The position numbers and the translations under genes are program-made. Source: Paucilactobacillus vaccinostercus DSM 20634 (lineage in GTDB: Bacteria; Bacillota; Bacilli; Lactobacillales; Lactobacillaceae). From it: DNA of 64,000 nt. The notes under the pieces were generated by a model, which ran no database searches, was not told the DNA's origin, and saw only the letters and a list, made by a program, of their open reading frames with translations. The DNA lies in NCBI RefSeq assembly GCF_001436295.1, contig NZ_AYYY01000063.1, positions 7,449-71,448 on the forward strand, read 5' to 3'. This document shows positions 54,785 to 64,000 of the stretch, piece by piece (within the stretch, counting starts at the first letter, position 1; each line of letters opens with the position of its first letter).

Positions 54785-55015
54785 TTACATTGCTAGTTTT
54801 CTCAAAACATCCGGACGGAAACCAGAAAATGCATGTCCATCGGCTAATTTGATAACAGGAGTTGCTTGAAACCCTTCCTGCTTTAGGCCGTCAATGTATT
54901 CAGGTTGTTCATCGATGTTGTGTTCCACGAAGTCGACATTGTGTTCCGTTAAGAAACGCTTTGTCATTTTGCATTGAATGCAGTTGTTTTTTGAAAATAC
55001 AGTTATCTTTCCCAT
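54785..55015 (-). CDS. nrdH: glutaredoxin-like protein NrdH
   Basis: The protein has 76 residues from ATG 55015 (GAAGGTGA upstream). The redox motif is C-I-Q-C, and the family tail FSGFRPD is present. It reduces NrdE. It is first of the nrdH-nrdE-nrdF operon. Confidence 0.95.
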   Translation of the reverse strand: MGKITVFSKNNCIQCKMTKRFLTEHNVDFVEHNIDEQPEYIDGLKQEGFQATPVIKLADGHAFSGFRPDVLRKLAM

Positions 55016-55052
55016 GTGATTCACCTTCACTTACTTTGATTACTGACTATTA

Positions 55053-55134
55053 GTATACAGCGCCAAATAAAAAAATCAATGCTGAAGGCACACTATCTTG
55101 TGGTGTCTTTAACATTGACTACTATATATTGTGA
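55053..55134 (-). promoter_or_regulatory. nrdHEF promoter with NrdR-like boxes
   Basis: The minus-strand promoter TTGATT (55080-55075), 16 bases, TATACT (55058-55053) lies just upstream of nrdH. Two NrdR-like boxes sit upstream of the -35: ACACTATCTTGTGGTG (55090-55105, partial match) and CTACTATATATTGTG (around 55119-55134, a core match to CWATATATWGTG). The offset is about 29 bases, near three helical turns. Confidence 0.55.
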
Positions 55135-55226
55135 TAAGACGGCTTTTTGTAATTGCCAAGTTTTTTTATTTTTTTTCTTTCCGTAATACGATATGATGGA
55201 ACTACTAGGAAATGGAGATAAATCAA

Positions 55227-55838
55227 TTGAACAATCATTATTATACACAAAATCCAGATGTTTTACACGACAAAAAAACGTGGTCCTTTGAATTACTGAA
55301 TCAATCATTTCAGTTTGTGACTGATAACGGTGTTTTTTCAAAACACACAGTTGATTTTGGTAGTCGAACAATGATTGAATGCTTCGAGACTGATCAATTA
55401 CCTAAGGGTAAGATCCTTGATTTAGGATGTGGTTATGGGCCAATCGGCCTAGCACTTGCTAAGAAGTATTCGAATCGAAATGTTGATATGGTAGATGTTA
55501 ACGAACTTGCGATGGCACTGGCACGCGAAAATGCGGGATTAAATCAGATTGAAAATGTTCAAATTTTTGCATCCGATGGATACGAGCATGTGACGGATCA
55601 GTACGCTGCAATCGTCACGAACCCACCGGTACGAGCAGGGAAATCAGTTGTTGACCGGTTTATTACCAGTGCTAATGATCACTTGATTAATAACGGCACG
55701 TTATGGGTTGTACTACAAAAAAAGCAGGGTGCACCGTCCGCAAAGAAGTTAATGACGCAAACTTTTGGTAATTGCGAAGTCGTACAACGAAATAAAGGCT
55801 ACTATATTTTGAAAAGCGTAAAGGAAATAGATAGTTAA
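55227..55838 (+). CDS. rsmC: 16S rRNA methyltransferase RsmC-like
   Basis: The protein has 203 residues from TTG 55227 (GGAGA upstream; ATG 55212 would lack spacing). The SAM motif I is ILDLGCGYGPIGLAL, and the catalytic N-P-P-V is in IVTNPPVRAG. It methylates guanine of 16S rRNA. It shares one base with tadA. Confidence 0.9.
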   Translation: MNNHYYTQNPDVLHDKKTWSFELLNQSFQFVTDNGVFSKHTVDFGSRTMIECFETDQLPKGKILDLGCGYGPIGLALAKKYSNRNVDMVDVNELAMALARENAGLNQIENVQIFASDGYEHVTDQYAAIVTNPPVRAGKSVVDRFITSANDHLINNGTLWVVLQKKQGAPSAKKLMTQTFGNCEVVQRNKGYYILKSVKEIDS

Positions 55839-56329
55839 TGCTAACAGAACAACAAAAGCGGACGTTCATGATTGCGGCGATTGAAGAAGCCAAGATGGCC
55901 AAAACGGTTGGTGAAGTGCCAATCGGCGCGGTGGTGGTCCATGATGGTCAAATCATCGGACGGGGCCATAACATGCGTGAACGATTCCAGGATGTGACCT
56001 ACCATGCTGAAATGTTAGCCATTACGGAAGCGTGTGAGGCGTTGCATAGCTGGCGGTTGGAAGACTGTCAGTTATTTGTGACGTTGGAGCCTTGCATGAT
56101 GTGTAGTGGCGCAATTGTTAATGCCCGTCTTGAGGCGGTCTACTATGCTGCCAAAGATCCCAAGGCAGGGACGGTTGATAGTTTGTATCATTTATTAAAC
56201 GATGACCGATTTAATCATCAGGTTCGAGTTGAATCAGGGTTAATGGAAGAGGCGTGCAGCCAGTTACTTAAACAGTTTTTTCGGGCAATTCGTCAAAAAA
56301 GAAGAGCTGCCAAAAGATTGTCGAAGTGA
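55838..56329 (+). CDS. tadA: tRNA adenosine(34) deaminase
   Basis: The 163-residue deaminase has the zinc motif H-A-E (TYHAEMLAI) and P-C-x-x-C (LEPCMMCSGA). It converts A34 to inosine in tRNA-Arg(ACG), and here also has tRNA-Leu(AAG) as a possible substrate. TAATG overlap couples it to rsmC. Confidence 0.95.
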   Translation: MLTEQQKRTFMIAAIEEAKMAKTVGEVPIGAVVVHDGQIIGRGHNMRERFQDVTYHAEMLAITEACEALHSWRLEDCQLFVTLEPCMMCSGAIVNARLEAVYYAAKDPKAGTVDSLYHLLNDDRFNHQVRVESGLMEEACSQLLKQFFRAIRQKRRAAKRLSK

Positions 56330-56369
56330 TGACTAGCTTTTTCAAAACAAATATAGTATGATAGTTATT

Positions 56370-56463
56370 GCCGCAAGGCCTTAAGGCAAGGTTATGCTTA
56401 CGAATTGTGTCAGGTCCGGAAGGAAGCAGCACTAAGTTTGATGTAGCTTGTGCCTTAAGTTTT
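56370..56463 (+). ncRNA. ffs: signal recognition particle RNA (small type)
   Basis: The conserved tip GTCAGGTCCGGAAGGAAGCA and closing arms TTAAGGCA/TGCCTTAA are present. A TATGAT box lies just upstream. It pairs with Ffh for membrane protein targeting. Confidence 0.93.
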
Positions 56464-56483
56464 ATTGTTAATAACGGGATCGG

Positions 56484-56515
56484 GACAATCACAGATTGTT
56501 GCCGGTCCTTTTTCA
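56484..56515 (+). terminator. SRP RNA terminator
   Basis: GGGATCGGGACAATC and GATTGTTGCCGGTCC form a stem with small mismatches, followed by T residues. Confidence 0.85.
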
Positions 56516-56626
56516 TAGCTTAGTTTTTAATTCAGAGTTGTTCAAAAATGTGATAATATTAAATGCATATTGAATTTAAATGGGTAATATTACGAATAAT
56601 AGACGTTATTAAAAAGGAGTAATCAC

Positions 56627-58390
56627 ATGAGTTATCAGGCCCTATATCGCGTGTGGCGGCCACAGCGTTTTGATGAAATTGTGGGACAGGGTGTTATCAC
56701 GACCACACTCAAAAACGCATTGATGACCCACCAAACGAGTCATGCATACCTGTTTACCGGTCCACGGGGAACGGGTAAAACGTCAGCTGCTAAAATATTT
56801 GCGAAAGCAATTAACTGTCATCATCTTAAAGATGGTGAACCATGTAATGAATGTGAATCCTGTCGTGAAATTACTGCGGGGCAAATGAACGATGTTATTG
56901 AAATTGATGCTGCGTCCAATAATGGTGTCGAAGAGATTCGTGATATTCGGGATAAGGCCAAGTACGCGCCAACTCAGGCAGATTACAAAGTCTATATTAT
57001 TGATGAAGTTCACATGCTCTCGACGGGGGCTTTTAATGCCCTTTTAAAAACTTTGGAAGAGCCACCGGCTAACGTGGTCTTTATTTTGGCGACAACGGAA
57101 CCCCATAAAATTCCGTTGACGATCATTTCACGAACTCAACGATTCGATTTTCGCCGAATTTCTGCTGATGATAGTTTTCAGCGGATGAAATTCATTTTGG
57201 GTGAAAAGCAGGTCGAGTATGATGAACAGGCACTTTGGGTGATTGCAAATGCGGCAGAGGGTGGAATGCGTGACGCCCTAAGTATCTTGGATCAGGTATT
57301 ATCATTTAGTGATAATGAAGTGACGTTAGATAATGCGCTACTCGTAACCGGTAGTGTGACGAAAGACTTGCTGCAAAAATACTTCACCCAAATCAACCAA
57401 CATGAAAGTGCGGCGGCGTTGGAAACAATGCAGGCCATCTTGGATGAAGGTAAGGATGGACAACGCTTTATTGAAGATTTGATTTCATTTGCGCGTGATT
57501 TACTTCTTTATCAAGAAGCACCCGAAATGGTTGATCTGACAAGCACGGGGATGAGTAAAGCACAATTTGAAACCTTGACAAAGTTGGCCAGTCCCGAAAA
57601 AATTTACCTGATGATTGATCAATTGAATGATATTCAACAGGAAATGCGCTTTACGACCCATCCGGACGTTTACCTCGAAGTGTTGACGGTCAAATTAGCG
57701 CAACTGACCGGTGAAACGGTCAGTGCCCAAACGGCGACGCCCGTGGTTGCGCCAACTGAACCTACGCCGGATGTGACTGCGTTACAGCAACAAGTTCAAG
57801 AGCTACAAAAAGTTGTTAAGCAACTGCAACAGGGACCAGCAACTGGGCGTAACGAGACGACGGAACGAAAGCCAAAGAAAAAGGCTACTACCCGTCAGGT
57901 TCAGGTTAACCTGACTAAGGTTTATCCAATCTTGGAGGCGGCAACGAAGGACGATTTGGTCAATCTTCGTGATCTGTGGGATGACATGTTGAACATGCTA
58001 TCTGTGCCTCAGCGAGCATTGCTGCATGTTTCGCAACCGGTAGCAGCAAGTCACGACGGGGTGATTGTGGCCTTTGAATATAGTTTGCTATATCAAAAGG
58101 CAGCCGATGATCAGTCACTTGAAGATGATATGGAAGCAGACTTGAATCGATTGAGTGGGTCGGAACGGACCGTTGTGTTTGTTCCCAAGGAGCAATGGCC
58201 AACGATTCGTCGTGATTTTATCGATCAACATCACTTGGGTGACCATTCTGACGCTGCAAAAGAAGACCAATTAAAAAGAAATGATGAAGACGATGACAAT
58301 CCCGGCACAGAAGAACCGATCGATGATAAAATGGTAGATGAAGCAAAGAAGTTTTTCGGTGATGACCTGGTAGAAGTTAAAGACGACTAA
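56627..58390 (+). CDS. dnaX: DNA polymerase III subunits gamma/tau
   Basis: The protein has 587 residues. The Walker A is FTGPRGTGKTSAAK, a zinc C-x(8)-C-x2-C-x2-C (around NCHHLKDGEPCNECESC) is present, and IIDEVHMLS is Walker B. The tau C-terminal region follows. It is the clamp-loader core. No clear frameshift signal for a separate gamma form was seen. Confidence 0.97.
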   Translation: MSYQALYRVWRPQRFDEIVGQGVITTTLKNALMTHQTSHAYLFTGPRGTGKTSAAKIFAKAINCHHLKDGEPCNECESCREITAGQMNDVIEIDAASNNGVEEIRDIRDKAKYAPTQADYKVYIIDEVHMLSTGAFNALLKTLEEPPANVVFILATTEPHKIPLTIISRTQRFDFRRISADDSFQRMKFILGEKQVEYDEQALWVIANAAEGGMRDALSILDQVLSFSDNEVTLDNALLVTGSVTKDLLQKYFTQINQHESAAALETMQAILDEGKDGQRFIEDLISFARDLLLYQEAPEMVDLTSTGMSKAQFETLTKLASPEKIYLMIDQLNDIQQEMRFTTHPDVYLEVLTVKLAQLTGETVSAQTATPVVAPTEPTPDVTALQQQVQELQKVVKQLQQGPATGRNETTERKPKKKATTRQVQVNLTKVYPILEAATKDDLVNLRDLWDDMLNMLSVPQRALLHVSQPVAASHDGVIVAFEYSLLYQKAADDQSLEDDMEADLNRLSGSERTVVFVPKEQWPTIRRDFIDQHHLGDHSDAAKEDQLKRNDEDDDNPGTEEPIDDKMVDEAKKFFGDDLVEVKDD

Positions 58391-58415
58391 TAAAAAGTAA
58401 AGGTGGAAATTAATT

Positions 58416-58730
58416 ATGATGCGTGGTATGGGAAATATGCAACAAATGATGAAGCAGGCACAAAAGATGCAAAAACAGATGATGGCGGAACAAGAAACTT
58501 TGAACGCCCAAGAATTTGTGGGGGTTGCACCAGACGATATGGTTAAAGCAACATTTACAGGTGATAAGAAGTTGAAAGATTTAACAATCAACCCAGAAGC
58601 TGTTGATCCGGATGATGTTGATATGCTACAGGATTTAGTATTGGCTGCTGTTAATGATGGCCTATCAAAGATCGACAATGCAACACAGCAAACGATGGGA
58701 AAGTACACTAAAGGCGTTCCAGGAATGTAG
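58416..58730 (+). CDS. YbaB/EbfC nucleoid-associated protein
   Basis: The 104-residue protein is Met/Gln-rich at the N terminus ([21 protein letters not shown]) with the conserved [12 protein letters not shown]. It binds DNA and always sits between dnaX and recR. AAAGGTGG precedes it. Confidence 0.95.
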   Translation: MMRGMGNMQQMMKQAQKMQKQMMAEQETLNAQEFVGVAPDDMVKATFTGDKKLKDLTINPEAVDPDDVDMLQDLVLAAVNDGLSKIDNATQQTMGKYTKGVPGM

Positions 58731-58744
58731 AAGAAGGTAGTTAG

Positions 58745-59344
58745 ATGCAGTATCCAGAACCAATTGCACAATTGATTGATAGTTATATGAAATTACCAGG
58801 GATTGGTGCCAAAACAGCTGCCCGACTAGCTTTTTATACGGTTAGTATGGATAGTGATGATGTGACCAATTTTGCTAAATCATTATTAGCCGCGAAACGT
58901 GATCTGCATTTTTGTAGTATTTGTGGCAATTTGACGGAAGAAGATCCTTGCTCAATTTGTCGCGACAAGCAGCGCGACCAGAGTACGATTTTAGTGGTTG
59001 AAGAGTCCAAAGACGTTATCTCAATGGAAAAAATGAAGGAATACCACGGCCTTTATCATGTGTTACATGGGGTGCTATCGCCAATTGAAGGAACGGGCCC
59101 AGAAGATATTAATATTTCATCTTTGCTGACGCGTTTGCAAACTAACGATGAAGTCAAAGAAGTTATTGTGGCCACTAATGCCTCAACTGAGGGTGAAGCA
59201 ACCGCGATGTACCTTTCACGGCTGATCAAACCAGCGGGGATTAAAGTGACGCGGTTGGCCCATGGCTTGGCGGTCGGTGCCGATATTGATTATGCCGATG
59301 AAATGACATTATATAAGGCCGTTGAAGGACGTACAGAGATCTAG
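58745..59344 (+). CDS. recR: recombination protein RecR
   Basis: The 199-residue protein has HhH ([15 protein letters not shown]), a C4 zinc finger ([16 protein letters not shown]) and a Toprim domain (ILVVEESKD). It works with RecO/RecF in gap repair. Confidence 0.97.
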   Translation: MQYPEPIAQLIDSYMKLPGIGAKTAARLAFYTVSMDSDDVTNFAKSLLAAKRDLHFCSICGNLTEEDPCSICRDKQRDQSTILVVEESKDVISMEKMKEYHGLYHVLHGVLSPIEGTGPEDINISSLLTRLQTNDEVKEVIVATNASTEGEATAMYLSRLIKPAGIKVTRLAHGLAVGADIDYADEMTLYKAVEGRTEI

Positions 59345-59355
59345 GGAGATAACGG

Positions 59356-59604
59356 ATGTTTAAAAAGCGGGCACGAAAAGTAAAAGAAACTTACGATCAA
59401 CAGTTATTAGATTTAATCTATGCGGTGAAGGCCGACTGGGATCATGCGAAAGAAACACAACTGGCGGTTTACGAAAGTGATGTCAATACTGAACTTGTGA
59501 TGCAAACTAAGTTACAGGAACAAAAGTTTTTGTACCTGTTTCGTGAAGCACGCCGGCGACAGGTGCATGGTCAGTTGGAACGAAATATATCTGTTAAACA
59601 GTAA
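59356..59604 (+). CDS. yaaL: YaaL/DUF2508 family protein
   Basis: The 82-residue basic helical protein of unknown function lies between recR and tmk as in Bacillus (KADWDHAKETQ and FLYLFREARRRQ visible). AGGGAG precedes the start. Confidence 0.88.
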   Translation: MFKKRARKVKETYDQQLLDLIYAVKADWDHAKETQLAVYESDVNTELVMQTKLQEQKFLYLFREARRRQVHGQLERNISVKQ

Positions 59605-59622
59605 TGTAGTTGGGAGAATAAC

Positions 59623-60261
59623 ATGGCAGGGAAGTTTATTTCATTTGAAGGCCCCGATGGCGCCGGCAAAACGAGTGTGATCAAAATTTTAGGTGATGAG
59701 TTGCAAGCCAAGTTAGGCAACCAACTGATGCTAACGAGGGAACCGGGTGGTAATTCGATTTCAGAGGCTATTCGGCAGATCATCTTGGATCCTAAAAACA
59801 CCCAAATGGATGCGAGAACTGAAGCCCTGTTATATGCCGCAGCACGTCGACAACACTTAGTGGAACAGATTATTCCAGCGCTTGATCGAGGCCAAGTGGT
59901 GTTATGTGATCGATATGTTGACAGCTCAATCGCATATCAAGGCGCAGGTCGAGAAATTGGCGAACGAGAGGTTTGGAATATGAACCAGTTTGCGATTGAT
60001 GGACTAGAACCAGACTTAACCATCTACTTGGATATTAAGTCGGAAGAAGGCATTCGCCGGATTATGGAACACCGGACGGGGGAGATCAACCGCCTCGATG
60101 TGGAACAACTTGAATTTCATCAACGGGTAAGGCAGTCATATTTGCATCTACAACGGGCTTATCCGCAACGAATTAAGCTGATTGATGCCAGTCAACCATT
60201 AGACGTTGTAATCTCGATGGTGAAAAAAACAATCTTGCAAAAATATCCGAACCTGTTTTAA
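59623..60261 (+). CDS. tmk: thymidylate kinase
   Basis: The 212-residue enzyme has P-loop FEGPDGAGKTSV, the DR(Y/H) motif LCDRYVDSSIAYQGAGR and LID. It phosphorylates dTMP to dTDP. Confidence 0.97.
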   Translation: MAGKFISFEGPDGAGKTSVIKILGDELQAKLGNQLMLTREPGGNSISEAIRQIILDPKNTQMDARTEALLYAAARRQHLVEQIIPALDRGQVVLCDRYVDSSIAYQGAGREIGEREVWNMNQFAIDGLEPDLTIYLDIKSEEGIRRIMEHRTGEINRLDVEQLEFHQRVRQSYLHLQRAYPQRIKLIDASQPLDVVISMVKKTILQKYPNLF

Positions 60262-60289
60262 TTAAGTCAAACGTTGGGAGTGATAAGTG

Positions 60290-60619
60290 ATGAAAATGAT
60301 CATTGCAATTGTCCAGGATAAGGACAGTAACGTATTAAGTAACGCGTTTATTGAGGCTAATATTCGTGCAACGAAGTTATCGAGTACCGGCGGCTTTTTA
60401 CGGTCTGGAAATACGACGTTTTTAGTTGGTGTCGACGATGAACGGGTTGAAGAAGTCTTGGATATTATCAAAACGACATCACATTCACGTGGTCAATTTA
60501 TGACCCCTCAAGTGGGAATGGATGCGTCAATGGATGCATCGGCTTCATATCCGGTCGAGGTTCAGGTTGGTGGCGCAACGGTGTTTGTCTTGCCAGTTGA
60601 ACAATTTCATCAATTTTAG
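60290..60619 (+). CDS. darA: cyclic-di-AMP receptor DarA (PstA/YaaQ)
   Basis: The 109-residue PII-like protein begins KMIIAIVQDKDSNVL and has TKLSSTGGFLRSGNTT and MTPQVGMD near the nucleotide-binding loops. ATG 60290 is used (GGGAG 9 bases upstream). It senses c-di-AMP; the partner is unknown. Confidence 0.93.
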   Translation: MKMIIAIVQDKDSNVLSNAFIEANIRATKLSSTGGFLRSGNTTFLVGVDDERVEEVLDIIKTTSHSRGQFMTPQVGMDASMDASASYPVEVQVGGATVFVLPVEQFHQF

Positions 60620-60622
60620 AGT

Positions 60623-61651
60623 GTGATCGAGATGACAAGTACGCAAGAAGAACATGAAGTGACGTTGCAACAACCAATTGTGGCGCGATTTAAGGCGGCG
60701 ATCGGTCAACAAGAATTAGCGCATGCTTATCTGCTAGTGGGACCATCTGGTGCGGGGAAAACACAGTTAGCCCAATGGGTGGCAATGCGTCTTTTTTGTC
60801 TGCATGTGGATGATCACGGGAATCCAGATGGGACCTGTGAAGAGTGCCAACGGATCAAACACCGAATTCATCCGGATGTGATTATGGTTGCACCGGATGG
60901 TCGACAGATTAAAGTAGATCAAATTCGGTTTTTGAAATCAGAATTCAGTAAAAGTGCCGTGGAAGGTAATCAAAAAGTGTTTATCGTCCAAGAAGCCGAT
61001 AAAATGACAACTAGTGCTGCTAATAGCTTGCTGAAGTTTTTAGAAGAGCCAACCAGTAGTTTTGTGGCGTTCTTAATCACCACAAACAAAGGGGCGATTT
61101 TACCGACGGTTCAATCGCGAACGCAGGTGATTGAATTTCCACCACTGCCGCTAGCGGAGTTTAAACAGCTGTTGGCAGCTAACGGTATTGATCGTGAAGT
61201 GATTGATGTCGCGAGTGGATTGACTAATTCGCTTGAGATGGTCCAGCAGTGGATGGAAAATGATTGGTTAAAGCAGGCTCAGACTGCAGTTTTGGACTGG
61301 TATCGGCTGGTTGCAATTGGTGATATGCGGGCGTTCATTGCCGTTGGTCAGCAAATTATGCCGGTTGCCGATAACCGGGATCACCAGCAAACAATTCTGG
61401 ACATGTTGATGTTGGTATGGCGGGACACAATGATGTCGGTGAACCAAAACACCGAGCGTGTGAGTTTCAAAATGGCGGCGCGAACCATTGAGCAAATCGG
61501 GCAGAAGTATTCGGGTGCTGTCATTACGGGAGCCGCCCAGCTGACGTTGCAGACCAGACGAGCGCTTGATCAAAATATTGGGTTTCAGAATATTGTAGAA
61601 GAACTAACGATTAAAATCATTAATGAACTTAGTGGTGGTTCGGAGGTGTGA
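60623..61651 (+). CDS. holB: DNA polymerase III delta' subunit
   Basis: The protein has 342 residues (or 339 from ATG 60632). It has P-loop LVGPSGAGKTQLA, a zinc site with Cys in LFCLHVDDHG and CEECQR, and sensor regions. It is part of the clamp loader with DnaX. Confidence 0.94.
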   Translation: MIEMTSTQEEHEVTLQQPIVARFKAAIGQQELAHAYLLVGPSGAGKTQLAQWVAMRLFCLHVDDHGNPDGTCEECQRIKHRIHPDVIMVAPDGRQIKVDQIRFLKSEFSKSAVEGNQKVFIVQEADKMTTSAANSLLKFLEEPTSSFVAFLITTNKGAILPTVQSRTQVIEFPPLPLAEFKQLLAANGIDREVIDVASGLTNSLEMVQQWMENDWLKQAQTAVLDWYRLVAIGDMRAFIAVGQQIMPVADNRDHQQTILDMLMLVWRDTMMSVNQNTERVSFKMAARTIEQIGQKYSGAVITGAAQLTLQTRRALDQNIGFQNIVEELTIKIINELSGGSEV

Positions 61652-61652
61652 A

Positions 61653-61994
61653 ATGAGTGAAAAGTTAGATAAGAGTCAGATCTATGATCATTTTGAACGG
61701 GTTACCCGACAAACAAAGGATTTGTTGGATAGAATGGAACAGTTGCAGCTTCAGATTACGGAAGTTCTGGAGGAAAATGCGGAACTTTCAATTGAAAACG
61801 AACATCTACACGAAATTATCACTGAAAGTCACCAAGAATCAGAATCTAATGAACTTTCGACTTCCCGGCAAAACCTGCAAAAGTTGTACGAACAGGGATT
61901 TCATGTGTGCAACGAATACTATGGTAAACGGTTGGATCACCATGAATCGTGCACGTTTTGCTTGGATGCAATCTTTGGTCGCCGTGGTAATTAG
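61653..61994 (+). CDS. yabA: replication initiation control protein YabA
   Basis: The 113-residue protein has an N-terminal coiled coil (DLLDRMEQLQLQITEVLEEN) and a C-terminal zinc motif H-V-C-N-x(7)-H-H-E-S-C-T-F-C. It links DnaA to DnaN and restrains initiation. ATG 61653 follows GGAGGTG; the frame runs upstream to 61623. Confidence 0.95.
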   Translation: MSEKLDKSQIYDHFERVTRQTKDLLDRMEQLQLQITEVLEENAELSIENEHLHEIITESHQESESNELSTSRQNLQKLYEQGFHVCNEYYGKRLDHHESCTFCLDAIFGRRGN

Positions 61995-62011
61995 CCGTTT
62001 CGGAGGAAAAT

Positions 62012-62875
62012 ATGCAGTCACAGAAAAGCTTTGAAAAAACAGCCACGGGTTGTCTGTACTTGGTGCCAACCCCGATTGGCAACTTGGGTGACATGACCTA
62101 CCGGGCCGTTGAAACGTTAAAACAAGTTGATTTAATTGCGTCGGAAGATACGCGCAACACGCAAAAACTATTGAATCATTTTGAAATTGAGACAAAACAA
62201 ATTAGTTTTCACGAACATAATACTGCGCAACGGATTCCACAACTCATCGAGAAAATGCAAGCTGGTACCACGATTGCTCAGGTGAGTGATGCTGGAATGC
62301 CGTCAATTTCCGATCCCGGCAAGGAATTAGTGGCGGCTTGTGTGGCCGCCCAAATTGCCGTTGTGCCACTGCCAGGGGCTAATGCTGGCTTGACCGGCTT
62401 AATCGCATCGGGATTAGTGCCACAGCCGTTTTACTTTTATGGCTTTTTAGATCGTAAGAATAGTTTGCAAGTCGATGAGTTGCAAGCCCTAAAGCAGCAT
62501 CAAGAGACGATGATTTTTTACGAGGCACCGCATCGGTTGAAAAAAACAATTAGTAATATGGCGAGCGTTTTTGGTGATGACCATCAAGTTGTTTTGGCTC
62601 GTGAACTAACGAAGAAATACGAAGAATTTATTCGGGGGACGCTTGGTGAGATCAAACAATGGACGCAGGATACCCAAATTCGTGGTGAATTTGTCATCAT
62701 GGTGGCCGGTTTCGATCAGGTTTTATCAGCTAGTCCGGAGATCGCGTTGCCGATCAATGAACAGATTGATCGACTGATTGAAGCCGGGAAGCCTGTGAAT
62801 GCTGCGATTAAAGAAGTGGCGAAACAAAATGGCCTGAATCGGCAGGACGTTTATCGAGACTACCATGAACTATAA
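62012..62875 (+). CDS. rsmI: 16S rRNA 2'-O-methyltransferase RsmI
   Basis: The 287-residue tetrapyrrole-methylase fold has LYLVPTPIGNLGDMTYRA, ASEDTRNTQKLL, VSDAGMPSISDPG and FYEAPHRL. It methylates C1402. It lies 17 bases after yabA. Confidence 0.96.
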   Translation: MQSQKSFEKTATGCLYLVPTPIGNLGDMTYRAVETLKQVDLIASEDTRNTQKLLNHFEIETKQISFHEHNTAQRIPQLIEKMQAGTTIAQVSDAGMPSISDPGKELVAACVAAQIAVVPLPGANAGLTGLIASGLVPQPFYFYGFLDRKNSLQVDELQALKQHQETMIFYEAPHRLKKTISNMASVFGDDHQVVLARELTKKYEEFIRGTLGEIKQWTQDTQIRGEFVIMVAGFDQVLSASPEIALPINEQIDRLIEAGKPVNAAIKEVAKQNGLNRQDVYRDYHEL

Positions 62876-62886
62876 GGGGTGAAAAA

Positions 62887-63651
62887 ATGGTCTTAAAGGA
62901 CAACGAGTTTGAAATGCAGCACCAAATTACATACTACGAGTGTGACCCAAAGGGCTATTTGACCCTCGGAATGCTGATTAACTTGGCCGTATTGGCATCT
63001 GGTTCGCAGTCGGAAGCGCTTGAAATTGGTGAGGCGGCCGTGAAAGAAGTTGGTGGTGGCTGGGTGATCACTAGCTATGATATTTTTGTTGACCATTTTC
63101 CAAAGATTGGAGAGCAGGTCCTACTGGGGACCCGTGCAACGTCGTACAATAAGTATTTTGCGTTTCGTGAATTTTGGGTTAAGGATCTGGCGGGTAATGA
63201 GTTGGCCCACATTAATGGGGTGTTTGTCTTCATGGATATGGCCACCCGAAAGATGGTTAGAATTCCGGATGAAGTCATTTATCCGTATCATTCGGCACCC
63301 GTAAAACGCATTCCCCGGTTGCATCGACCGGATGAGATTCAGACTGAAGAAGCGGTGACGCAAAAGCAGTACCAAGTACGCTACTTTGATATTGATGCGA
63401 ATCTGCACGTTAATAATGCCCACTATTTCGATTGGATGTTGGATGCGCTGGATGCTGATTTCTTGAAGACCCATACGCTAACCAAAATGTCGATTAAATA
63501 TGAGCGTGAAGTGCGTTATGGTGATCTAGTAACCAGTCAGGTTACGCCGGCGATAAGCAGTGATCAGGGACAAGTCATGACTAAACATCAAATCCTCGTC
63601 AATCAAGAATTGCACGCTCAAGCAAATTGTTGGTGGAATGAAAACGCATAA
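62887..63651 (+). CDS. fat: acyl-ACP thioesterase
   Basis: The 254-residue double hot-dog protein has N-terminal YYECDPKGYLTLGMLINL and, in the second half, VRYFDIDANLHVNNAHYFDWM with Asn and His catalytic-type residues. It frees fatty acids from ACP. It is the typical neighbour of rsmI in lactobacilli. Confidence 0.92.
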   Translation: MVLKDNEFEMQHQITYYECDPKGYLTLGMLINLAVLASGSQSEALEIGEAAVKEVGGGWVITSYDIFVDHFPKIGEQVLLGTRATSYNKYFAFREFWVKDLAGNELAHINGVFVFMDMATRKMVRIPDEVIYPYHSAPVKRIPRLHRPDEIQTEEAVTQKQYQVRYFDIDANLHVNNAHYFDWMLDALDADFLKTHTLTKMSIKYEREVRYGDLVTSQVTPAISSDQGQVMTKHQILVNQELHAQANCWWNENA

Positions 63652-63699
63652 CTTGCTTTTTGTGGTACACTGGTGTTATCAATTGGTTGGAGGGATAGT

Positions 63700-64000
63700 A
63701 TGTCAATTTTAGTAGCAGGCGGGGCTGGTTATATTGGTTCTCATATGGTTGCTCGCTTAGTTGAACAAGGACAAGACGTTGTCGTAGTAGATAATTTATC
63801 AACGGGGCACAGAAAGGCAATTAACGCACAGGCTAAGTTTTATGAAGGTGATGTGCGTGATCGAAAATTTCTAGATTCAGTATTTGATAGTGAAGACATT
63901 GATGCAGTTGTTCATTTTGCAGCATTTTCTATCGTACCAGAATCAATGGAAAAACCACTTAAGTATTTTGATAACAATACGGGTGGTATGATTACCTTAC
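63700..64000 (+). CDS. galE: UDP-glucose 4-epimerase, 3' end outside window
   Basis: The N-terminal 100 residues show the NAD-binding [28 protein letters not shown] and [24 protein letters not shown] follows GGAGGG. It interconverts UDP-glucose and UDP-galactose. The catalytic Y-x-x-x-K lies beyond the window. Confidence 0.95.
   Translation, partial: MSILVAGGAGYIGSHMVARLVEQGQDVVVVDNLSTGHRKAINAQAKFYEGDVRDRKFLDSVFDSEDIDAVVHFAAFSIVPESMEKPLKYFDNNTGGMITL

Noticed and set aside
57870-57900. dnaX programmed frameshift producing gamma
   Set aside because: The A-rich codons here do not form A-AAA-AAG with a following hairpin.

Overview
The window is chromosomal DNA of a low-to-medium GC member of the Lactobacillaceae. 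The evidence is conserved housekeeping gene order (dut-radA-yacL-gltX, cysS-mrnC-rlmB-sigH-rpmG-secE-nusG-rplK-rplA-rplJ-rplL, rsmC-tadA-ffs-dnaX-ybaB-recR-yaaL-tmk-darA-holB-yabA-rsmI-fat), LPQT-type sortase signals as in the Lactiplantibacillus plantarum group, a class Ib ribonucleotide reductase, and a tRNA-Leu with anticodon AAG. Genus and species are not resolved from the sequence alone.

Region 1 (1-9.1 kb) is accessory DNA. It holds the 3' end of a large LPXTG adhesin built from near-identical 423-bp repeats. Next comes a tight five-gene cassette of small DNA-binding-type proteins: two zinc-motif/AP2-like proteins, two Cys-x2-Cys proteins and one ribbon-helix-helix protein. On the opposite strand lies a 717-residue coiled-coil protein with a degenerate plasmid relaxase (MobV-like) motif. 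About 1 kb of non-coding DNA behind its start is packed with hairpins, and two unknown small genes follow. This is the part most likely to contain something undescribed.

Region 2 (9.1-16.6 kb) has hup (HU), an unknown gene, a divergent GAPDH, a 14-TM MFS transporter, a thioredoxin-like protein, a Nudix hydrolase, an EAL protein and an NADH-oxidase-family flavoprotein without its redox cysteine. Two structured RNA candidates sit in its intergenic spaces.

Region 3 (16.6-36 kb) is metabolism and cell envelope: proC, nagA with a GntR regulator, NAD salvage (pncB-nadE), tex-sprT, tRNA-Leu(AAG), and a fabH-accBCDA operon supplying and using malonyl-CoA. Two transporters, a LysM-NlpC/P60 wall hydrolase with WalR-like boxes, a beta-lactamase-family hydrolase, gpmA, a ketopantoate reductase-like gene and pepC follow.

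Region 4 (36-64 kb) has a GNAT gene, a second LPXTG protein, and then the conserved nucleotide, tRNA charging, transcription, ribosomal protein, dNTP synthesis and replication/repair blocks. These carry L1 and L10 autoregulatory leaders, a likely NrdR operator, SRP RNA, and the start of galE at the right edge.
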